A stretch of 64,000 nt of DNA from Aphis gossypii. Taxonomy: Eukaryota > Arthropoda > Insecta > Hemiptera > Aphididae. A program made the position numbers and the translations under genes. The stretch covers positions 58,194,351 to 58,258,350 of the forward strand of contig NC_065533.1 in the NCBI RefSeq assembly GCF_020184175.1. The letters are read 5' to 3'. Position 1 is the stretch's first letter; every line of letters starts with the position of its first letter. Shown piece after piece: positions 46,727 to 59,930 of the stretch. The notes below the pieces were generated by a model. That model was given only the letters and a program-made list of their open reading frames with translations. It was not told the DNA's origin and made no database searches.

Positions 46727-47153
46727 AAAGCTGGGCAAGTTAGTCATTTTTTCAACTAGTTGAAGTTAAGTTACTTTAATAAAAAACTAAGTTAGAATAT
46801 AAGTTAGTTTCTGAAACTGTCCAAATTTCTAACTTACAATTTCTAACTCTTACATTCTACACAGACTACGCATAAAAGCCGGGGTTCCTGTGCGTGCATT
46901 ATTATAAATACTAATAATTAATAATGTATATGAGCCAATAATCTATATAGGCTTGTATAGGCATATAAGCATAATGTCATGATTGAAGAACAACTTTTGG
47001 AATTTTGGAATGCAAAAAAAAAATAATATCTAGTTAGAATAGTTTTTTTTCTAACGAGTTAGATTAGACTATTTTTACTATTTACTTATTTTTACTTAAA
47101 AAGTAACTTACTAACTTAACTTTAACTTTCTAACTAGTTAGTGCCCAGCTTTG
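46727..47153. mobile_element. hAT-like MITE
   Basis: The ends CAAAGCTGGGCA and TGCCCAGCTTTG are inverted copies, followed inward by TTAACTTCAACT/AACTAGTTAG-rich text. The 8-bp flanks are TGAATATG (46,719-46,726) and GAAATATG (47,154-47,161), 6 of 8 alike. That fits an old 8-bp target duplication of hAT type. It has no reading frame. Confidence 0.65.
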
Positions 47154-50100
47154 GAAATATGTTTACTTGTAGAAGTAGAATATCATATTAGATTATAGGT
47201 ACTTAATTAAAAATGTTGTATTGCAAATAAATTAATCTTTACTGAAAAGTTTTTATGATTAAACAGCATAAAAACAGGTTCTTTTTTAGGATGCGGTTTT
47301 ATTATTTTTTTATTTAAATAAAACATGTGGGGTACTTTACATGCTACCCATTGTAGTCTATGAAATAGAAGTTAAAACCATAATATGACAACATACTTTT
47401 AGAAATATAAATCATACCTTTAGTAGGTACGTATATATATTTTTTTTCTTTGATACAGCTGAGCGGTTCAACACCTAAAACACTGACATTGAATATATTG
47501 TGTTTGTTAAATTAATGTTATTGAACATAGGTTTTATCAATTATTAAGAGATTTTTAGTACTTTCTCATAACTTAACAAATAAAAATAATTTTGATTCAT
47601 CAATAAGATATACAAAATGCCGTCCCACTTAAGATATCATTAATTCAAAAAATATAACCACCATTAGGTGATAAATATCCTTGAATTAAAATCAAATATA
47701 CCAGATATTATTATTATAATATATCAGGCAACCTGCATTAGTCTTAAAGTGCAAGCTGTCAATTTTTGTAAATCTATGGCATATTTAATTTATGGATGTC
47801 TTGAATCCAGACTTCGGACTGGCAATTATACTAATCTATACAATTTATATTAATTATATAAGCTGTGTAGATTTTCTATCTATCACAAAACCTATAACAA
47901 AATAAGTATTACTCCTTAAATTGTGATTAAAATAGTTGAATTTGTACATAAGTACCTATCTATTTCTTATAAACAATAAAATACTGAATATTGACATAGT
48001 TTAAAGCGAGGTTTAAAGACATAATGCAAACTAACTTGTTAAGATTAAATTATAGTTTTTGATATTTTTATAATTCTCAAAAACGAGCTTATGCCATCTA
48101 ACTTTTAATTTGTTTTTTAATTTCATTGATTGTAGTCTTAAAATTTTTTTTCATTTTCAAAATACATTCTACATTAAAAATATGAAAAACATGCGCATAA
48201 AACAATATATTTTACAGGATATTTTTTTTAGACTTGAAAAAATGTACTTGAAATTATATATATTATAATATGTCCTACCTAGAGGAAAGATACAGGGTCA
48301 GACAAGTCTGTTTCAAATAATACAACTGTCCCCACCTTATACACTGTTATGAACCCTTGAATCATATTATAATATACAAGATAAATGGTATTAACACAAA
48401 TTTAAACTATCTAAATAGTTATATTACTTTATACATTTCACTATACTAAACCCAAGACTAGTTATTTTTTATTTGTTTTTTTTTTGTTAGCTATACTCTA
48501 GGACTATTACAGCTCGACAATTAAATTAATATACAAAATTATTTGCAACATACATATCATAAAAGTAATTTAACTATTGTTAAAAGACAAAACACTTCCA
48601 ATATAAAGGCTATTCACAGTGGCGTAGCCAGGATTTCTAAAAGGAGGGGGCCAACAAAAAATCTTATAAAAATTAAACGTTTGTAACCGAACTAGGTACC
48701 ACAGCTATAGATAATTAAACAATTTAAGAAGACTATCTTAAATCGTTCATTTCTACTTTTTTATGCTCTATGGATGTACTGATATAAAAACAATAATATT
48801 AAAAAAAACGCGGCCGATGGGGAGGCCATGGCCATTCGGGCCCTCCCCCTAGTTATTCATTTTTTTTACAAATTCAGAATTAGAGTTTAGGATGGAGAAG
48901 AGATAATTTTAATAATTTTATTCTCTCCGTTATTTCTCATGTTAGTTGTGTTAATAATATAAGATCAATATTTATCTAAACTGTAAACAAATCTAATGAA
49001 ATATTATTTGATAAATCTTACCTGAAGTCAAAGAATAATTTTCAGTCATTAGTGTCATTAATAAGCAGATTTTTTTCATTTACATCTAAAAGAAAATTAA
49101 ATCATTTTTAGCTATGCAGTATACTTGATTTTTAATTTGCACCAAGTTACATTGATATCTTATTTGCAGAATTTTAGGCATTAAACATGGTTATAACATT
49201 TGATGTATTAAGATGAAATAATGACTTTTTAGTACAAAAACATAAAAAGAAGTAAGCGGGTATTTTAATTTGAAGTTTAAATTTTTAACTCTGATATAAG
49301 TTCAAATATAACTTACCAGTTTTTGTTTGTTTTGGCGACGAAGGCTTAAAAAAGGTATACAAGGTTGTTGACTTTGTTTTTCGTAACATTTTAAAATATA
49401 CTTTTAGTACTTAGTAGTATAGTAATATATTATTGACCTACTAAACGTATTTATAGTTAATACTTAATATTATATTAAATCAATAAAATTAAGCCAACAA
49501 ATTGATCACACACGCGTATACACAACATACTATAAAATTATTATTTTGCACTACGCTGCCAAGGATTAGTATATCTTATCGTAAACAACAACAGTCATTA
49601 ATGTCTTATAATCACAATTCACAACAGCAATTCAGAAGTTATAAATAACTTTTGGTATACCGCTTTGTGATAGGCAATAGCTATTATCTATCGGCTATCA
49701 CAACACGATAACAGAAAACGATTAATTGTAAATCGTAATACCAATAAAATTACCAGCACTCATCGTGTGACCGCGGGTTTGAAAAAAATCATAAACTTTA
49801 AAAATATTATTCTTATCTATCCATCCATTTCTAAGCTAAACTCGCTGGGGGTGCAGTTGCATACCATGCACCCCGCGTGCGCACGCCTATGCCTAGTCTG
49901 AAGTTCATTATTTCATATTTGCCTATCGATATGAATATGTGCTTTATGTCTGTGTTGTGTGTGGCAGCAGTGCAAAACGCTACTGCCGCCCGGCGGACAA
50001 CGGTACCGAGGTCCGACAGTACTGTGGTCTGCGTCCTGTGGTGGTCGTCATTTATCTAAATTCTATGGTATGAGGAGCGAGGACGCGGCGGATTCACTGA

Positions 50101-50307
50101 TAAACTGAACCGTTGGTAGTTAATGGTTAAACAGTACAATGTAAATAATTTTACGGAATTACCCATCGGGGTTCTTATTTTTATTCTATTTGACATTAGG
50201 CAGGGACTGAACGTGTCGCCGCGCGGGAAAGATCGCAAATAGACCGTAATGGCATAATCAAAATTATATAATATTTATAAGATTAATTTTTGATAAACAC
50301 ATTTTAA
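47154..50307. other. AT-rich interior without gene; remnants of small elements
   Basis: A CAGTGGCGTAGCCAGGATTT word at about 48,619 and a GTGCGCACGCCTATGCC word at about 49,875 look like ends of insect DNA-element families but cannot be paired. The segment 49,960-50,100 is more GC-rich, without a convincing frame. No gene supported. Confidence 0.4.
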
Positions 50308-50880
50308 AGACGATCCCAGCAAACATACATAGTCTACGTGGTGTCTATGATAAATCTATACGTCTATAACGTCTACGATCTCTTGTATACTAATTATAGA
50401 CGCATATAGAATGTCTATATTAATATGCAATTTTTGCATCTTTGTTTTTCTTATATTTGATAAATCTTTATAGATACACCGATGCAACTGAGCATGATGT
50501 CAAAACAAAAATTAGAAATTGGTTAAGATTAGCTTCGACAAGAATTTCATATAAAAAATTCGCCAGACTCTTAAACAAAAAAATAATACGTAAACTTTAA
50601 CCATACCACTTAAACCTTTTATTTAACCATAGCCATAATATTATTTTCATTATTTAAATATTTATATTTATATATATATATTATGTTATTTAATGACAAC
50701 AATTTCTATTAATTATGATTACAAATTATTTTAATGTATAGAAATATATACTATTTGATAGGACGATCACCCATTAAAGCTGTAATACCAAATTATTTTA
50801 CTATGTTCCTAATTTTGTGATTGATTATTAAATTATTTATATTCTAAGCTTTTTGCAAAGTATTTTAATTGTTTGATAGA

Positions 50881-51798
50881 GATGATTGTTATTATTGTAT
50901 TTATAAAATATATGTTAACAAATTGACTAAAATGTATGTTATATTTAAATTATAAGAATTATTTTAAGTAGTATGTTTACATATTTTTTAGATTATAATG
51001 TATGTTTTAATTTATTATTTTTTGTTCTATGTAATATAACTAAAAACAATAATATATAATATATAATGGAGTATTTTTTACCAATTATGGTATGTCTACT
51101 TAAAATGTTAATTAATGTCTATGGATAGATGTTATAAAAGAGTTGAATTTGATCTACTACATGATATATGATAGATACTATCATATAATATTATTTTGTC
51201 ATTTTTAATATATACATTTTGTACTTATTGTACTATTTGTCATTAGTTCAAGTGTACAATAAAAATTTTAATAACCAACTTATAACTAAATGGCCCAGAG
51301 GTGTAAAGTATTTAAGTAAAAGTATTTGAATATTGATATTCAAATACTTTTTTAAGTATTGAATACTTTATTTAAATACTTTTTTTATTTCTTGTATTTA
51401 AGTAGTATTTAAATACTTTTATACTTATGAATATATTATTTTATTAAAAATCTAAATGTTACATCTCGCAACTTCATCGCGAACATCAATAACCGACAAG
51501 CATTTTGAACAAATTATGTTTTTGAAATGTAATAATCATTTTGGCCATATAATAATATTAATAATATATTTCAAAAACATAATTTGTTCAAAATATATTG
51601 TGTATATTATGTTTATGTATAATTTATATATATGTATATTAATACAATGATAAATAAATTATACATATTTTATAACATTTATAACTTATACTCTATTTAT
51701 ACATTTTTTGTGTTAGGTAAGCTATAATGACTAAGGAAATGGATTTTGTACGAAAACAAATAAAAACAATAGTAAATGTTAATGAAAAAATATATATT
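50881..51798. other. AT-rich DNA with AGTATTTAAATACTT-type inverted words
   Basis: Between about 51,300 and 51,425 there are several copies of AAGTATTTAAATACTTT-like palindromic text, which resembles a common small repeat. No coding frame is supported. This is the 3' flank of the RGG gene. Confidence 0.4.
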
Positions 51799-52393
51799 TT
51801 ATTCATCAGACGCAGACGTCGAGTTATCGTCCCCGCTGCCGCCCGCCTTGGACTGGCCGCTGCCGCCCGCCCCGGACTCGCTGCAGCCCGCCCCGGACTG
51901 GCCGCTGCCGCCCGCCCCGGACTCGCCGCTGCCGCCCGCCGTGGCTGCGTCCGCCAATGCCATTATTGATACTGAAATATTATAAAATGAATTAATTCTA
52001 CATTATAAATGAAATAAATATGCAGTGTGGAAACTTACAGAATTTTGGGCACTGAATAACTTTGTGCCCTTTGACATGGCACAGGTCACATTCTAAAAAA
52101 AAAAAATATAGTTAAGAAACATAATTTTAGTTTACTTATATTTGACACTTACTTCCTGTAAACTTTTTGGTTGGTGGTGGTACCACGACGACGGTCTCAT
52201 CGTCGCCATCGCCGCCTTCACCACGACCGCGGCCACCACCACGACCGCGGCCACCACCACGACCGCGGCCACCACCACGACCGCCGTCACCACCACGACC
52301 GCGGCCACCACCACGACCGCCGTCACCACCACGACCGCGGCCACCACCACGACCGCGACCATAGCCACCGAATATAGTTATATTACCGTACAT
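51799..52393 (-). CDS. RGG-box and CCHC zinc-knuckle protein, three exons
   Basis: Minus-strand exons 52,393-52,153, 52,092-52,039 and 51,971-51,799. Donors are GTAAGT in both introns (60 and 67 bp), and acceptors are TTTTAG and TTTCAG. The joined length is 468 bases, 155 codons plus stop, with no internal stop. Exon 1 encodes MYGNITIFGGYGRGRGGG and then RGRGG/GGRGG repeats, an acidic patch and VVVVPPPTKKFTG. Exon 2 gives KCDLCHVKGHKVIQC, a C-x2-C-x4-H-x4-C knuckle. Exon 3 is Gly/Ser/Ala-rich with SGAGGSGQ-type repeats and an acidic end. An RNA- or single-strand-binding chaperone role is likely from RGG plus knuckle. A TTATAG just before the ATG could be the acceptor of a 5' exon. Confidence 0.7.
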
Positions 52394-53029
52394 CTATAAC
52401 ACAAACAAATTAACATTGATGACACTATGACAGGTTATGTACTTATTTTCATACGTTATACCCCATGTATAAAACGTATAAAATGTATAAATCTTAAGAA
52501 CGACCAAGACATAAGGAGGTTTAATTAGGTATAAATTGTTTTCTTGAAATTTATAATTGTTTTAATAATAGTGATAACACTGATAATAGTATATAAGTAC
52601 TGTACATTTAAAATTTTAATAAGTGTAAACTTATAAATTGTAACATAAATTTAAAAAACTTTCTTAAATGTAGATTGAAATTAAAATTAAAAACAAAACA
52701 AATTTATTTTTTTGTTATTTAAATTGATAAGTATTAAATACCAATATTAACGTAGTTATTAATGAAGAATTGTTAGATTGCATGTTTAATATTATGTTTG
52801 TAGTCACCTTAGAGTAAAATCGTCCATTATAATAATTATATGAAATATAGATTAATAATTGTGGAGGCTTTGATAATACATTAAGTACATTTTACGGTAT
52901 TATAATTTATTATTATTTGACTTTATACTCGGTTTTCAAAATAAAAATTTGTAAATTTAAATTGTTTTGAGACAATATTTAGACAGACCGATGTATAAGA
53001 AATATTATGCTCAATAACTTTTTGCAATG
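52394..53029. other. Spacer between RGG gene and satellite
   Basis: About 640 bp of AT-rich DNA. It may hold the promoter and a 5' exon of the RGG gene, but no TATA/initiator pair is convincing. The satellite starts abruptly at about 53,030. Confidence 0.4.
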
Positions 53030-56000
53030 TCGTACATTGGCGAAAAGCTGTGAAAATTACCTATAAAACAGTTGTGGTCCACAAATTTCCGCGATTTTTT
53101 ACGATGTCGTAACGACCGGCCGTTCGTTTTCCACCGCGCCGTCCGAATGCCCCGCATCACAGCCTATTTGGTGGTTTTCGTCGTTTTCCGGTGCCTTCCG
53201 GGAGGTGAGAATACAAGTGTCGTACATTGGCAAAAAGCTGGGAAAATTCTATATAAAACAAATGTGGTCCACTAATTTCCGCGATTTTTTACGATGTCGT
53301 AACGACCGGCCGTTCGTTTTCCCCGCGCCGTCCGAATGCCCCGCATCACAGCCTATTTGGTGGTTTTCGTCGTTTTACGGTGCCTTCCGGGAGGTGAGAA
53401 TACATGTGTCGTACATTGGCGAAAAGCTGGGAAAATTACCTATAAAACAGTTGTGGTCCACTAATTTCCGCGATTTTTTACGATGTTGTACCGACCGGTC
53501 GAATGTCCGCCCGTTGGTTTTCAATGCGCCCTCCGAAGGCCCCGCCGCACAGACTATTCGGCGTTTTTCGTCGTTTTCCGGTGCCTTCCGGGAGGTGAGA
53601 ATACAAGTGTCGTACATTGGCGAAAAGCTGGAAAATTACCTATAAAACAGTTGTGGTCCACTAATTTCCGCGATTTTTTACGATGTCGTAACGACCGGCC
53701 GTTCGTTTTCCACCGCGCCGTCCGAATGCCCCGCATCACAGCCTATTTGGTGGTTTTCGTCGTTTTACGGTGCCTTCCGGGAGGTGAGAATACATGTGTC
53801 GTACATTGGCGAAAAGCTGGGAAAATTACCTATAAAACAGTTGTGGTCCACTAATTTCCGCGATTTTTTACGATGTTGTACCGACCGGTCGAATGTCCGC
53901 CCGTTGGTTTTCAATGATGCCCTCCGAAGGCCCCGCCGCACAGCCTATTTGTGGTTTTCGTCGTTTTCCGGTGCCTTCCGGGAGGTGAGAATACAAGTGT
54001 CGTACATTGGCAAAAAGCTGGGAAAATTCTATATAAAACAAATGTGGTCCACAATTTCCGCGATTTTTTACGATGTCGTAACGACCGGCCGTTCGTTTTC
54101 CACCGCGCCGTCCGAATGCCCGCATCACAGCCTATTTGGTGGTTTTCGTCGTTTTACGGTGCCTTCCGGGAGGTGAGAATACATGTGTCGTACATTGGCG
54201 AAAAGCTGGGAAAATTACCTATAAAACAAATGTGGTCCACTAATTTCCGCGATTTTTTACGATGTCGTACCGACCGGCCGTTCGTTTTCCACGGCGCCGT
54301 CCGAATGCCCCGCATCACAGCCTATTTGGTGGTTTTCGTCGTTTTACGGTGCCTTCCGGGAGGTGAGAATACAAGTGTCGTACATTGGCGAAAAGCTGGG
54401 AAAATTCTATATAAAACAAATGTGGTCCACTAATTTCCGCGATTTTTTACGATGTCGTACCGACCGGCCGTTCGTTTTCCACCGCGCCGTCCGAATGCCC
54501 CGCATCACAGACTATTTGGTGGTTTTCGTCGTTTTACGGTGCCTTCCGGGAGGTGAGAATACATGTGTCGTACATTGGCGAAAAGCTGGGAAAATTACCT
54601 ATAAAACAGTTGTGGTCCACTAATTTCCGCGATTTTTTACGATGTTGTACCGACCGGTCGAATGTCCGCCCGTTGGTTTTCAATGATGCCCTCCGAAGGC
54701 CCCGCCGCACAGACTATTCGGCGTTTTTCGTCGTTTTCCGGTGCCTTCCGGGAGGTGAGAATACAAGTGTCGTACATTGGCAAAAAGCTGGGAAAATTCT
54801 ATAAAACAAATGTGGTCCACAAATTTCCGCGATTTTTTACGATGTCGTAACGACCGGCCGTTCGTTTTCCACCGCGCCGTCCGAATGCCCCGCATCACAG
54901 CCTATTTGGTGGTTTTCGTCGTTTTCCGGTGCCTTCCGGGAGGTGAGAATACAAGTGTCGTACATTGGCAAAAAGCTGGGAAAATCTATATAAAACAAAT
55001 GTGGTCCACTAATTTCCGCGATTTTTTACGATGTCGTAACGACCGGCCGTTCGTTTTCCACCGCGCCGTCCGAATGCCCCGCATCACAGCCTATTTGGTG
55101 GTTTTCGTCGTTTTACGGTGCCTTCCGGGAGGTGAGAATACATGTGTCGTACATTGGCGAAAAGCTGGGAAAATTACCTATAAAACAAATGTGGTCCACT
55201 AATTTCCGCGATTTTTACGATGTTGTACCGACGGTCGAATGTCCGCCCGTTGGTTTTCAATGCGCCCTCCGAAGGCCCCGCCGCACAGACTATTTGGTGT
55301 TTTCGTCGTTTTCCGGTGCCTTCCGGGAGGTGAGAATACAAGTGTCGTACATTGGCGAAAAGCTGTGAAAATTACCTATAAAACAGTTGTGGTCCACAAA
55401 TTTCCGCGATTTTTTACGATGTCGTAACGACCGGCCGTTCGTTTTCCACCGCGCCGTCCGAATGCCCCGCATCACAGCCTATTTGGTGGTTTTCGTCGTT
55501 TTACGGTGCCTTCCGGGAGGAGAGAATACATGTGTCGTACATTGGCGAAAAGCTGGGAAAATTACCTATAAAACAGTTGTGGTCCACTAATTTCCGCGAT
55601 TTTTTACGATGTTGTACCGACCGGTCGAATGTCCGCCCGTTGGTTTTCAATGATGCCCTCCGAAGGCCCCGCCGCACAGACTATTCGGCGTTTTTCGTCG
55701 TTTTCCGGTGCCTTCCGGGAGGTGAGAATACAAGTGTCGTACATTGGCGAAAAGCTGGAAAATTACCTATAAAACAGTTGTGGTCCACAATTTCCGCGAT
55801 TTTTACGATGTCGTAACGACCGGCCGTTCGTTTTCCACCGCGCCGTCCGAATGCCCCGCATCACAGCCTATTTGGTGGTTTTCGTCGTTTTACGGTGCCT
55901 TCCGGGAGGTGAGAATACATGTGTCGTACATTGGCGAAAAGCTGGGAAAATTACCTATAAAACAGTTGTGGTCCACTAATTTCCGCGATTTTTTACGATG

Positions 56001-59000
56001 TTGTAACGACGGCCGTTCGTTTTCCACCGCGCCGTCCGAATGCCCCGCATCACAGCCTATTTGGTGGTTTTCGTCGTTTTCCGGTGCCTTCCGGGAGGTG
56101 AGAATACAAGTGTCGTACATTGGCAAAAAGCTGGGAAAATTCTATATAAAACAAATGTGGTCCACTAATTTCCGCGATTTTTTACGATGTCGTAACGACC
56201 GGCCGTTCGTTTTCCACCGCGCCGTCCGAATGCCCCGCATCACAGCCTATTTGGTGGTTTTCGTCGTTTTACGTGCCTTCCGGGAGGTGAGAATACATGT
56301 GTCGTACATTGGCGAAAAGCTGGGAAAATTACCTATAAAACAAATGTGGTCCACTAATTCCGCGATTTTTTACGATGTTGTACCGACCGGTCGAATGTCC
56401 GCCCGTTGGTTTTCAATGATGCCTCCGAAGGCCCCGCCGCACAGACTATTCGGCGTTTTTCGTCGTTTTCCGGTGCCTTCCGGGAGGTGAGAATACAAGT
56501 GTCGTACATTGGCGAAAAGCTGTGAAAATTACCTATAAAACAGTTGTGGTCCACAAATTTCCGCGATTTTTTACGATGTCGTAACGACCGGCCGTTCGTT
56601 TTCCACCGCGCCGTCCGAATGCCCCGCATCACAGCCTATTTGGTGGTTTTCGTCGTTTTACGGTGCCTTCCGGGAGGAGAGAATACATGTGTCGTACATT
56701 GGCGAAAAGCTGGGAAAATTACCTATAAAACAGTTGTGGTCCACTAATTTCCGCGATTTTTTACGATGTTGTACCGACCGGTCGAATGTCCGCCCGTGGT
56801 TTTCAATGATGCCTCCGAAGGCCCCGCCGCACAGACTATTCGGCGTTTTTCGTCGTTTTCCGGTGCCTTCCGGGAGGTGAGAATACAAGTGTCGTACATT
56901 GGCGAAAAGCTGTGAAAATTACCTATAAAACAGTTGTGGTCCACAAATTTCCGCGATTTTTTACGATGTCGTAACGACCGGCCGTTCGTTTTCCACCGCG
57001 CCGTCCGAATGCCCCGCATCACAGCCTATTTGGTGGTTTTCGTCGTTTTACGGTGCCTTCCGGGAGGTGAGAATACATGTGTCGTACATTGGCGAAAAGC
57101 TGGGAAAATTACCTATAAAACAGTTGTGGTCCACTAATTTCCGCGATTTTTTACGATGTTGTACCGACCGGTCGAATGTCCGCCCGTTGGTTTTCAATGA
57201 TGCCCTCCGAAGGCCCCGCCGCACAGCCTATTTGGTGGTTTTCGTCGTTTTCCGGTGCCTTCCGGGAGGTGAGAATACAAGTGTCGTACATTGGCAAAAA
57301 GCTGGGAAAATTCTATATAAAACAAATGTGGTCCACTAATTTCCGCGATTTTTTACGATGTCGTAACGACCGGCCGTTCGTTTTCCACCGCGCCGTCCGA
57401 ATGCCCCGCATCACAGCCTATTTGGTGGTTTTCGTCGTTTTACGGTGCCTTCCGGGAGGTGAGAATACATGTGTCGTACATTGGCGAAAAGCTGGGAAAA
57501 TTACCTATAAAACAAATGTGGTCCACTAATTTCCGCGATTTTTTACGATGTCGTACCGACCGGCCGTTCGTTTTCCACGGCGCCGTCCGAATGCCACGCC
57601 GCACAGACTATTTGGTGGTTTTCGTCGTTTTACGGTGCCTTCCGGGAGGTGAGAATACAAGTGTCGTACATTGGCGAAAAGCTGGGAAAATTCTATATAA
57701 AACAAATGTGGTCCACTAATTTCCGCGATTTTTTACGATGTCGTACCGACCGGCCGTTCGTTTTCCACCGCGCCGTCCGAATGCCCCGCATCACAGACTA
57801 TTTGGTGGTTTTCGTCGTTTTACGGTGCCTTCCGGGAGGTGAGAATACATGTGTCGTACATTGGCGAAAAGCTGGGAAAATTACCTATAAAACAGTTGTG
57901 GTCCACTAATTTCCGCGATTTTTTACGATGTTGTACCGACCGGTCGAATGTCCGCCCGTTGGTTTTCAATGATGCCCTCCGAAGGCCCCGCCGCACAGAC
58001 TATTCGGCGTTTTTCGTCGTTTTCCGGTGCCTTCCGGGAGGTGAGAATACAAGTGTCGTACATTGGCGAAAAGCTGTGAAAATTACCTATAAAACAGTTG
58101 TGGTCCACAAATTTCCGCGATTTTTTACGATGTCGTAACGACCGGCCGTTCGTTTTCCACCGCGCCGTCCGAATGCCCCGCATCACAGCCTATTTGGTGG
58201 TTTTCGTCGTTTTCCGGTGCCTTCCGGGAGGTGAGAATACAAGTGTCGTACATTGGCAAAAAGCTGGGAAAATTCTATATAAAACAAATGTGGTCCACTA
58301 ATTTCCGCGATTTTTTACGATGTCGTAACGACCGGCCGTTCGTTTTCCACCGCGCCGTCCGAATGCCCCGCATCACAGCCTATTTGGTGGTTTTCGTCGT
58401 TTTACGGTGCCTTCCGGGAGGTGAGAATACATGTGTCGTACATTGGCGAAAAGCTGGGAAAATTACCTATAAAACAGTTGTGGTCCACTAATTTCCGCGA
58501 TTTTTTACGATGTCGTAACGACCGGCCGTTCGTTTTCCACCGCGCCGTCCGAATGCCCCGCATCACAGCCTATTTGGTGGTTTTCGTCGTTTTACGGTGC
58601 CTTCCGGGAGGTGAGAATACATGTGTCGTACATTGGCGAAAAGCTGGAAAAATTACCTATAAAACAAATGTGGTCCACTAATTTCCGCGATTTTTTACGA
58701 TGTCGTACCGACCGGCCGTTCGTTTTCCACCGCGCCGTCCGAATGCCACGCCGCACAGCCTATTTGGTGGTTTTCGTCGTTTTACGGTGCCTTCCGGGAG
58801 GTGAGAATACATGTGTCGTACATTGGCGAAAAGCTGGGAAAATTACCTATAAAACAAATGTGGTCCACTAATTTCCGCGATTTTTTACGATGTTGTACCG
58901 ACCGGTCGAATGTCCGCCCGTTGGTTTTCAATGATGCCCTCCGAAGGCCCCGCCGCACAGACTATTCGGCGTTTTTCGTCGTTTTCCGGTGCCTTCCGGG

Positions 59001-59930
59001 AGGTGAGAATACAAGTGTCGTACATTGGCGAAAAGCTGTGAAAATTACCTATAAAACAGTTGTGGTCCACAAATTTCCGCGATTTTTTACGATGTCGTAA
59101 CGACCGGCCGTTCGTTTTCACCGCGCCGTCCGAATGCCCCGCATCACAGCCTATTTGGTGGTTTTCGTCGTTTTACGGTGCCTTCCGGGAGGAGAGAATA
59201 CATGTGTCGTACATTGGCGAAAAGCTGGGAAAATTACCTATAAAACAGTTGTGGTCCACTAATTTCCGCGATTTTTTACGATGTTGTACCGACCGGTCGA
59301 ATGTCCGCCCGTTGGTTTTCAATGATGCCCTCCGAAGGCCCCGCCGCACAGACTATTCGGCGTTTTTCGTCGTTTTCCGGTGCCTTCCGGGAGGTGAGAA
59401 TACAAGTGTCGTACATTGGCGAAAAGCTGTGAAAATTACCTATAAAACAGTTGTGGTCCACAAATTTCCGCGATTTTTTACGATGTCGTAACGACCGGCC
59501 GTTCGTTTTCCACCGCGCCGTCCGAATGCCCCGCATCACAGCCTATTTGGTGGTTTTCGTCGTTTTACGGTGCCTTCGGGAGGTGAGAATACATGTGTCG
59601 TACATTGGCGAAAAGCTGGGAAAATTACCTATAAAACAGTTGTGGTCCACTAATTTCCGCGATTTTTTACGATGTCGTACCGACCGGTCGAATGTCCGCC
59701 CGTTGGTTTTCCACGGCGCCGTCCGAATGCCACGCCGCACAGACTATTTGGTGGTTTTCGTCGTTTTACGGTGCCTTCCGGGAGGTGAGAATACAAGTGT
59801 CGTACATTGGCGAAAAGCTGGGAAAATTCTATATAAAACAAATGTGGTCCACTAATTTCCGCGATTTTTTACGATGTCGTACTGACCGATCGAATGACCG
59901 GCCGTTTGTTTTCCAACGCGCCGTCCGGCG
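53030..59930. repeat. Satellite array of about 36 units of 188-190 or 201-202 bp
   Basis: The word CGTACATTGG recurs at 53,031, 53,221, 53,410, 53,611, 53,800, 54,001, 54,189, 54,379, 54,569, 54,771 and so on to about 59,810. Two monomer types alternate irregularly. The short type has AACGACCGGCCGTTCG. The long type has CCGACCGGTCGAATGTCCG, about 12 bp more, and CTATTCGGCG later on. Two further variants differ at CTATATAAAACAAATG versus CCTATAAAACAGTTG. Units are near-identical and GC-richer than the surroundings. Periods are not multiples of three, and the open frames across units are by-products of a stop-poor sequence. Confidence 0.97.

Larger units (their letters stand above)
45690..50880. 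mobile_element. Element of about 5.2 kb with about 480-bp inverted arms
   Basis: The segment 45,690-46,165 is the inverse of 50,308-50,880, diverged and with indels. Shared words include TTAGAATATAAATAATTTA, CAATCACAAAATTAGGAAC, AGAATGTCTATATT and CCAGCAAACATACATAGT at the inner edge. No transposase is visible between the arms, so the element looks non-autonomous, or its interior has been replaced. It contains a smaller MITE at 46,727-47,153. Confidence 0.65.

Noticed and set aside
52142..52399. Plus-strand Thr/Ala-rich or Pro/Arg-rich frames
   Set aside because: Antisense of the RGG-coding 18-bp repeats; only the minus strand gives consistent splicing and a zinc knuckle.
53072..59855. Dozens of related 60-250 codon frames such as those containing VSYIGEKLGK
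   Set aside because: They come from a stop-poor satellite monomer whose length is not a multiple of three, so the phase rotates from unit to unit. No start or end is conserved as a gene would require.
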